Of a stretch of DNA of 8,611 nucleotides, positions 5,704-8,611 are shown in pieces. The notes beneath the pieces were generated by a model. That model was not told the DNA's origin and ran no database searches. It worked only from the letters and a program-made list of their open reading frames with translations. This DNA is from Archaeoglobales archaeon (GTDB lineage Archaea; Halobacteriota; Archaeoglobi; Archaeoglobales; Archaeoglobaceae): positions 1 through 8,611 of the forward strand of contig QMZD01000057.1 in the NCBI GenBank assembly GCA_003662985.1. The letters are read 5' to 3'. A program made the position numbers and the translations under genes. The first letter of the stretch is position 1. Each line of letters starts with the position of its first letter.

Positions 5704-6510
5704 TTAAGTGGATAAAACCATCCTCAGCGAATCTCTTATCCCCGGGGCTAAGCCAAGAACTACCAGGATGAATTTTATGAAGTTCTTGAAGTTTTCTTCT
5801 TCCTCCGATGAGTCGAGAATGTACAAAACTGTCACGAACACGGCGATCTTGGCTGGAATCATCACCCAAGGGCCTAAAGTGTTTATTAGAAATCTTGGCA
5901 AAACATGTAACTCCCAGTAACCGAGAAACTGGATTCCGAGAAAGGTTGCGAACCCATCGATCATATGGGCGAAAAACACGGTTTTACTCAACCAGTTATT
6001 CATGGCAGGATATACCCTTTCAAAGATGAATTGATATGCTACTGTGAAAATTACCGAGAAAAAGAGCACTGCCGGAAAAAGCCAGCCGTTGACGACCTCA
6101 AGATTGGTGAAGAGTATCGTAAGACATAAGAGGGAAAGCACCAAACCCACACCGCCGTAGTATTTCCAGTACTCGTCCTTTTTCAGCTTTACAAAGACCA
6201 TGAGCGTTGGAAAGGCTATAAGGAAAATGAGAATGTAGATAAAAGGCGTCATAAAAACGTATGACATCGGTGGTTTCAGAAATCCTGCATCTTCTATTAC
6301 TCTTGCAGATGAACCCAGGAGTATGAATGGTACGTTCCCAGCCACAAATTTGAAATCAAATTCTATATACTTTCTAAGAAATTTGTAGATTAGAATAACC
6401 GCAAGTATGAGGATTATCGCAAAAGTGATCGTGTTCACAATATTGTATCCCTGTTTATAAACCAGAGAGTCAATATAGTATTTTTTTATAAAATCATAAA
6501 TCTGATTCAT
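5704..6510 (-). CDS. DUF63 family archaeal multi-pass membrane protein
   Basis: A 268-residue integral membrane protein of the archaeal DUF63 family, with about seven or eight hydrophobic segments (roughly 24-44, 57-72, 84-107, 118-137, 142-163, 177-199, 213-232 and 244-258). Conserved polar residues sit in or next to membrane segments: ARVIEDAG (R70, E73, D74), AHMIDGFAT (H182, D185), GYWELH (E200, H202) and APGIRD (R259, D260). Such a set is more like an active site or ion path than a structural protein, but no function is established for the family. ATG at 6510 is chosen over TTG at 6519 because an A/T box lies 25-26 nt before it and no ribosome binding site is present. It is divergent from alanine dehydrogenase and convergent with RaSEA. 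Confidence 0.88.
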   Translation of the reverse strand: MNQIYDFIKKYYIDSLVYKQGYNIVNTITFAIILILAVILIYKFLRKYIEFDFKFVAGNVPFILLGSSARVIEDAGFLKPPMSYVFMTPFIYILIFLIAFPTLMVFVKLKKDEYWKYYGGVGLVLSLLCLTILFTNLEVVNGWLFPAVLFFSVIFTVAYQFIFERVYPAMNNWLSKTVFFAHMIDGFATFLGIQFLGYWELHVLPRFLINTLGPWVMIPAKIAVFVTVLYILDSSEEEENFKNFIKFILVVLGLAPGIRDSLRMVLST

Positions 6511-6530
6511 GGTTATCAACTTTCAAGGCA

Positions 6531-6545
6531 ATTTAAAAATTTTAC
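6531..6545 (-). promoter_or_regulatory. TATA box of the DUF63 gene
   Basis: Minus-strand AAAATTTTTAAAT is centred about 26 nt before the ATG at 6510, the same spacing seen at other genes in the window. This supports a leaderless transcript and the choice of ATG over TTG at 6519. Confidence 0.45.
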
Positions 6546-6555
6546 GTGGCCGCGG

Positions 6556-6564
6556 TTTAAAAAG
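6556..6564 (+). promoter_or_regulatory. Second TTTAAAAAG box in the divergent region
   Basis: TTTAAAAAG is identical to the box before the racemase-like gene at 1875-1883 but lies about 74 nt before the alanine dehydrogenase start. If used, it would give a transcript with a leader of about 48 nt. It follows the palindrome CCGCGG at 6550-6555, a possible operator. Confidence 0.25.
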
Positions 6565-6597
6565 TAAAACGAGCACCAAGGTAATTAAGGTAGAGAT

Positions 6598-6611
6598 CGA
6601 TAATATTTTTT
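6598..6611 (+). promoter_or_regulatory. TATA box of alanine dehydrogenase
   Basis: CGATAATATTTTTT is centred 28-29 nt before the ATG at 6634. There is no Shine-Dalgarno between it and the start, so transcription probably begins within a few bases of the start codon. Confidence 0.5.
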
Positions 6612-6633
6612 ACCCCCACTTTAAACTATCTCC

Positions 6634-7593
6634 ATGGAGACATTAATTCTCACTCAAAAAGAGATTAAGAGTCTTTTAACAATGGAAGATGCTTTAAAGG
6701 CTGTCGAACATGCCTTTAAGATGCATGGGATGAACGCCGTTCAGATGCCAGCCAAGATCTACCTAGATTTTGAGAAGGGGGATCTGAGGGCGATGCCCGC
6801 ATATCTGGATGGCAAAGCGGGAGTGAAGTGGGTGAATTCCCATCCTGAAAACAGTAAAGTTGGTCTGCCAACCGTGATGGCATTGTTGATATACAACGAT
6901 CCCGAAACTGGTTTTCCCCTTGCTGTGATGGATGCAACCCACATAACAAATATGAGGACCGGAGCTGCGGGAGGTGTTGCATCAAAATATCTCGCAAAGC
7001 AAAACAGCAAGGTTCTCGGTTTTGTAGGATGTGGAACCCAGGCGTATACCCAGCTAATAGCCCACAAAGAACTCTTCGACATCAAAGAGGTAAAGTGTTT
7101 TGACATAAGTGAAGATAGAGCGAGCAAATTCGTGGAATTCTGTGGAAATGAAAGTATACATGCCGAGTTTATGGAGATCGAGGAGGTATGCAACTGTGAT
7201 ATTCTCATAACCACTACCCCTTCCAGAAAACCGATTGTTAGGGAGGAATGGATAAGTGAGGGTACCCACATAAACGCGATAGGAGCAGATGCCCCGGGAA
7301 AGCAAGAGCTCGATTCAGAAATCATGAAAATGGCTAGAGTCTTTGTGGACGATAGAGATCAGGCCTTCCATAGCGGAGAGGTAAACGTTCCACTGTCTAA
7401 GGGAATCATAAAGCCCGAAGATATAGCAGGAACGATTGGAGAGGTTATCACAGGAAAAGTGGAAGGGAGGCAGGGAGATGAGATCACGGTTTTCGATTCA
7501 ACTGGACTGGCAATTCAAGACATCGCAACCGCCAGTATTGTCTTTCAGCGAGCTGTGGAGGGAAAGGTTGGAACCAAAATAAGCTTCTTTTGA
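6634..7593 (+). CDS. ala: Archaeal alanine dehydrogenase (ornithine cyclodeaminase/mu-crystallin family)
   Basis: A 319-residue NAD-dependent enzyme of the OCD/mu-crystallin family, closely resembling, from memory, the Archaeoglobus fulgidus alanine dehydrogenase AF1665 along its whole length. It would interconvert alanine and pyruvate with ammonia in the cytoplasm. Visible landmarks are GDLRAMPA (R52), VKWVNSHP (K65, the proposed catalytic lysine), MRTGAAGG (R108), the dinucleotide loop GFVGCGTQA (G132-x-G134-x-x-A137), TTTPSRKP, INAIGADAPGKQELD and FDSTGLAIQD (D288). The start METLILTQ agrees with the relative, and no residues are missing. The substrate cannot be read from sequence alone, because the family also contains ornithine cyclodeaminases and imine reductases; the overall match favours alanine. 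It is transcribed divergently from DUF63, and the broken rubredoxin follows after about 75 nt. Confidence 0.9.
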   Translation: METLILTQKEIKSLLTMEDALKAVEHAFKMHGMNAVQMPAKIYLDFEKGDLRAMPAYLDGKAGVKWVNSHPENSKVGLPTVMALLIYNDPETGFPLAVMDATHITNMRTGAAGGVASKYLAKQNSKVLGFVGCGTQAYTQLIAHKELFDIKEVKCFDISEDRASKFVEFCGNESIHAEFMEIEEVCNCDILITTTPSRKPIVREEWISEGTHINAIGADAPGKQELDSEIMKMARVFVDDRDQAFHSGEVNVPLSKGIIKPEDIAGTIGEVITGKVEGRQGDEITVFDSTGLAIQDIATASIVFQRAVEGKVGTKISFF

Positions 7594-7656
7594 TTGGTTT
7601 GATCGGTAAAAGCAAAGCCGATATGTTAAAATATGGGGGGCAAGACCTTTAAAGTT

Positions 7657-7666
7657 GGTGGGAGGT
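7657..7666 (+). promoter_or_regulatory. Strong ribosome binding site left before the broken rubredoxin
   Basis: GGTGGGAGGT is a strong Shine-Dalgarno match just before the rubredoxin-like sequence, but no usable start codon in the rubredoxin frame follows at normal distance. It supports the reading that an intact gene once started near 7671. Confidence 0.5.
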
Positions 7667-7830
7667 TTGGATATCAAAATACCAATGCTCGGTATGCGGA
7701 TACGTGTACGACGAAGAGGAGGGAGATCCCGAGAACGACATTCCGGCAGGCACTAGATGGGGAGGTCTGCCTGACGACCGCTCTATCCGTTTGTGGAGCA
7801 TCGAAAGAGGAGTTTGAGAAGCTGGACTAA
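7667..7830 (+). pseudogene. Broken rubredoxin
   Basis: Rubredoxins are about 53-residue cytoplasmic electron carriers with one iron held by two CxxC motifs. Here the first part reads KYQCSVCGYVYDEEEGDPEN followed by DIPAGTRW and LPDD in one frame (7677-7778), with the first CxxC intact. The conserved ending VCGASKEEFEKLD with its stop at 7828-7830 lies in another frame. Between 7779 and 7788 ten bases replace the twelve expected, so the frame shifts, and the expected W-x-C-P has lost both its Trp and its Cys; only VCG of the second CxxC survives. Usual WEDLPDD reads WGGLPDD. No ATG, GTG or TTG is in frame before the first part: after GGAGGT (7661-7666) the frame opens with ATA at 7671, and TTG at 7667 is one base out, across an AAAA run. 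This is a decayed gene or a cluster of sequencing errors; multiple changes favour decay. Confidence 0.75.
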
Positions 7831-7889
7831 GGGATTAAAAAAATTAAAAATTAGCCTAATACGAATTTGGTAATTGTAGTTTTAAACCT

Positions 7890-8611
7890 ATGAAGGAGAT
7901 TTTAAGGGCGATAGAGAAGAATTATCTGAAAAGAGGAAATCCATTAGGGGTTAAACTCGATTATACGTGGGCAGAAAAGGAAAAAATACCCAGAATCCAA
8001 GACACCATACTTTTCACCGGCCTTTCATATCAGTTAATGCCTTACACGACCTCGATTTTGGATTTGATGGAGAAGGCTGGGGATAAAGTAGATAAAGTGG
8101 CTTTCTTTAGCAGGTTCGGTTTTCCAAAACTTCCATTCATCCTAAAAAAGGGTAGCAAGCATTTTTATGATGCTCTTGTGGCTGCGAGCAGACTTTTAAA
8201 AAAACATGGAATAGAATTCGGTTTTCTTTATGAAGATGAACCGTATGATGGAGCTCTATTCTACGAATACGGTATGGATTGGTTGGTAGATAAAAATGAG
8301 AAGAGAATAAGGGATGTTTTCGAGAAAAGAAACGTTAAAGAGGTTATAACGATCTCTCCCCACTCCTATCTGATGCTGAAGCTCGTCTATGATGTCGATG
8401 TAGAAGTGAAACACATTCTTGAACTCGTTGAAGTATCCAAAGTAAAAGAAGACTTTGCTCTTCATGAGCCATGCATCCTGTTGAGAAAAACCAATTTCGG
8501 CGAGAAATTGAGGAATTCCGGGGCTGTATTGCCCGAGAAAAATGGAAGGCTCACTTCATGCTGTGGGGGACCAGTCGAGCTCGTATATCCTGAGCTAACG
8601 GCCATGATATG
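7890..8611 (+). CDS. CCG-domain (HdrB/HdrD/GlpC-like) Fe-S electron-transfer type protein, partial
   Basis: 240 codons are visible and the frame is open at the right edge, so the C-terminus is missing. The region around 190-235 is a cysteine-rich CCG domain: LHEPCILLRK (C195) and SCCGGPVELVYPEL (C224, C225), with the closing CxxC expected beyond the edge. This module binds an unusual [4Fe-4S] cluster in heterodisulfide reductase subunits and related lactate and glycerol-phosphate oxidoreductase subunits. The earlier half resembles a first CCG domain in layout but lacks its cysteines: FTGLSYQLMPY stands where GC is usual, and EDEPYDGALFYEYG where CCG is usual. There is no N-terminal ferredoxin domain or membrane segment. 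The ATG has no ribosome binding site; an A/T-rich run lies at 7836-7852. Redox partners may lie to the right. Family is likely; the reaction is unknown. Confidence 0.78.
   Translation, partial: MKEILRAIEKNYLKRGNPLGVKLDYTWAEKEKIPRIQDTILFTGLSYQLMPYTTSILDLMEKAGDKVDKVAFFSRFGFPKLPFILKKGSKHFYDALVAASRLLKKHGIEFGFLYEDEPYDGALFYEYGMDWLVDKNEKRIRDVFEKRNVKEVITISPHSYLMLKLVYDVDVEVKHILELVEVSKVKEDFALHEPCILLRKTNFGEKLRNSGAVLPEKNGRLTSCCGGPVELVYPELTAMI

Noticed and set aside
5474..5869. Minus-strand open frame rich in Pro and Asn across the G/T repeat tract
   Set aside because: It overlaps the ends of both RaSEA and DUF63 and its repeated NPPN-like peptide is the translation of the DNA repeat. No ribosome site or family signature was seen.
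6759..7325. 188-codon minus-strand open frame inside alanine dehydrogenase
   Set aside because: It is antisense to a gene with a full set of conserved motifs; long antisense frames are common in such genes and the peptide shows no family features.
7602..7622. ATCGG/CCGAT inverted repeat after alanine dehydrogenase
   Set aside because: The stem is only 5 bp with an 11-nt loop and no following T-run, so it is too weak to call a terminator.
7633..7830. Open frame of 65 codons starting at ATG 7633
   Set aside because: Its first part is a wrong-frame reading of rubredoxin sequence; only the last 13-14 residues (VCGASKEEFEKLD) are in the true frame. It is the result of the frameshift, not a separate gene.
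1..8611. CRISPR array, insertion sequence, tRNA or phage genes
   Set aside because: No regularly spaced long repeats, no transposase or integrase motifs and no tRNA-like cloverleaf were seen on either strand by eye; the genes are ordinary archaeal families.

Overview
This window looks like chromosomal DNA of a euryarchaeon, most likely from the Archaeoglobales. The evidence is a set of archaea-typical families: a PhoU-like DUF47 protein, a rhomboid protease with an AN1 zinc finger, the archaeosine radical SAM enzyme RaSEA, a DUF63 membrane protein and an archaeal alanine dehydrogenase. The alanine dehydrogenase closely resembles, from memory, the Archaeoglobus fulgidus enzyme AF1665. Several genes also have an A/T-rich box about 26 nt before the start codon and no ribosome binding site, which is the layout of archaeal leaderless transcripts. 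I cannot name the species from sequence alone.

Layout: two minus-strand genes come first, a DUF47 phosphate-uptake accessory protein (26-664) and a DapB/2,4-diaminopentanoate-dehydrogenase-like NAD(P) oxidoreductase (825-1772). They are separated by a G-rich, 160-nt gap. A divergent promoter region (1773-1904) separates these from a plus-strand pair: an alpha-methylacyl-CoA-racemase-like class III CoA-transferase family protein (1905-2978), and an overlapping unrecognised gene with a nucleotide-binding-like N-terminus and a cysteine-rich C-terminal half (2975-3655). After a gap with hairpin and U-tract potential comes a second plus-strand pair, AN1-rhomboid protease (3757-4575) and RaSEA (4591-5595). 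RaSEA converges with a minus-strand DUF63 membrane protein (5704-6510). The convergent gap holds a G/T-rich direct-repeat tract (5605-5675) and a small hairpin. Divergent from DUF63 is alanine dehydrogenase (6634-7593), followed by a decayed rubredoxin (about 7667-7830) and a cysteine-rich CCG-domain Fe-S/electron-transfer type protein that runs off the right edge (7890-8611).

How the genes work together: most of the window is ordinary archaeal housekeeping (phosphate, tRNA modification, membrane proteolysis, amino-acid and acyl-CoA metabolism). The two tightly spaced pairs are probably co-transcribed. The points most worth a second look are the coupled racemase/unknown Cys-rich pair, the broken rubredoxin beside a CCG protein whose first half lacks the expected cysteines, the AN1-rhomboid/RaSEA pairing and the G/T repeat tract. 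I saw no convincing mobile element, CRISPR array, tRNA or rRNA, and no clearly new multi-gene system.
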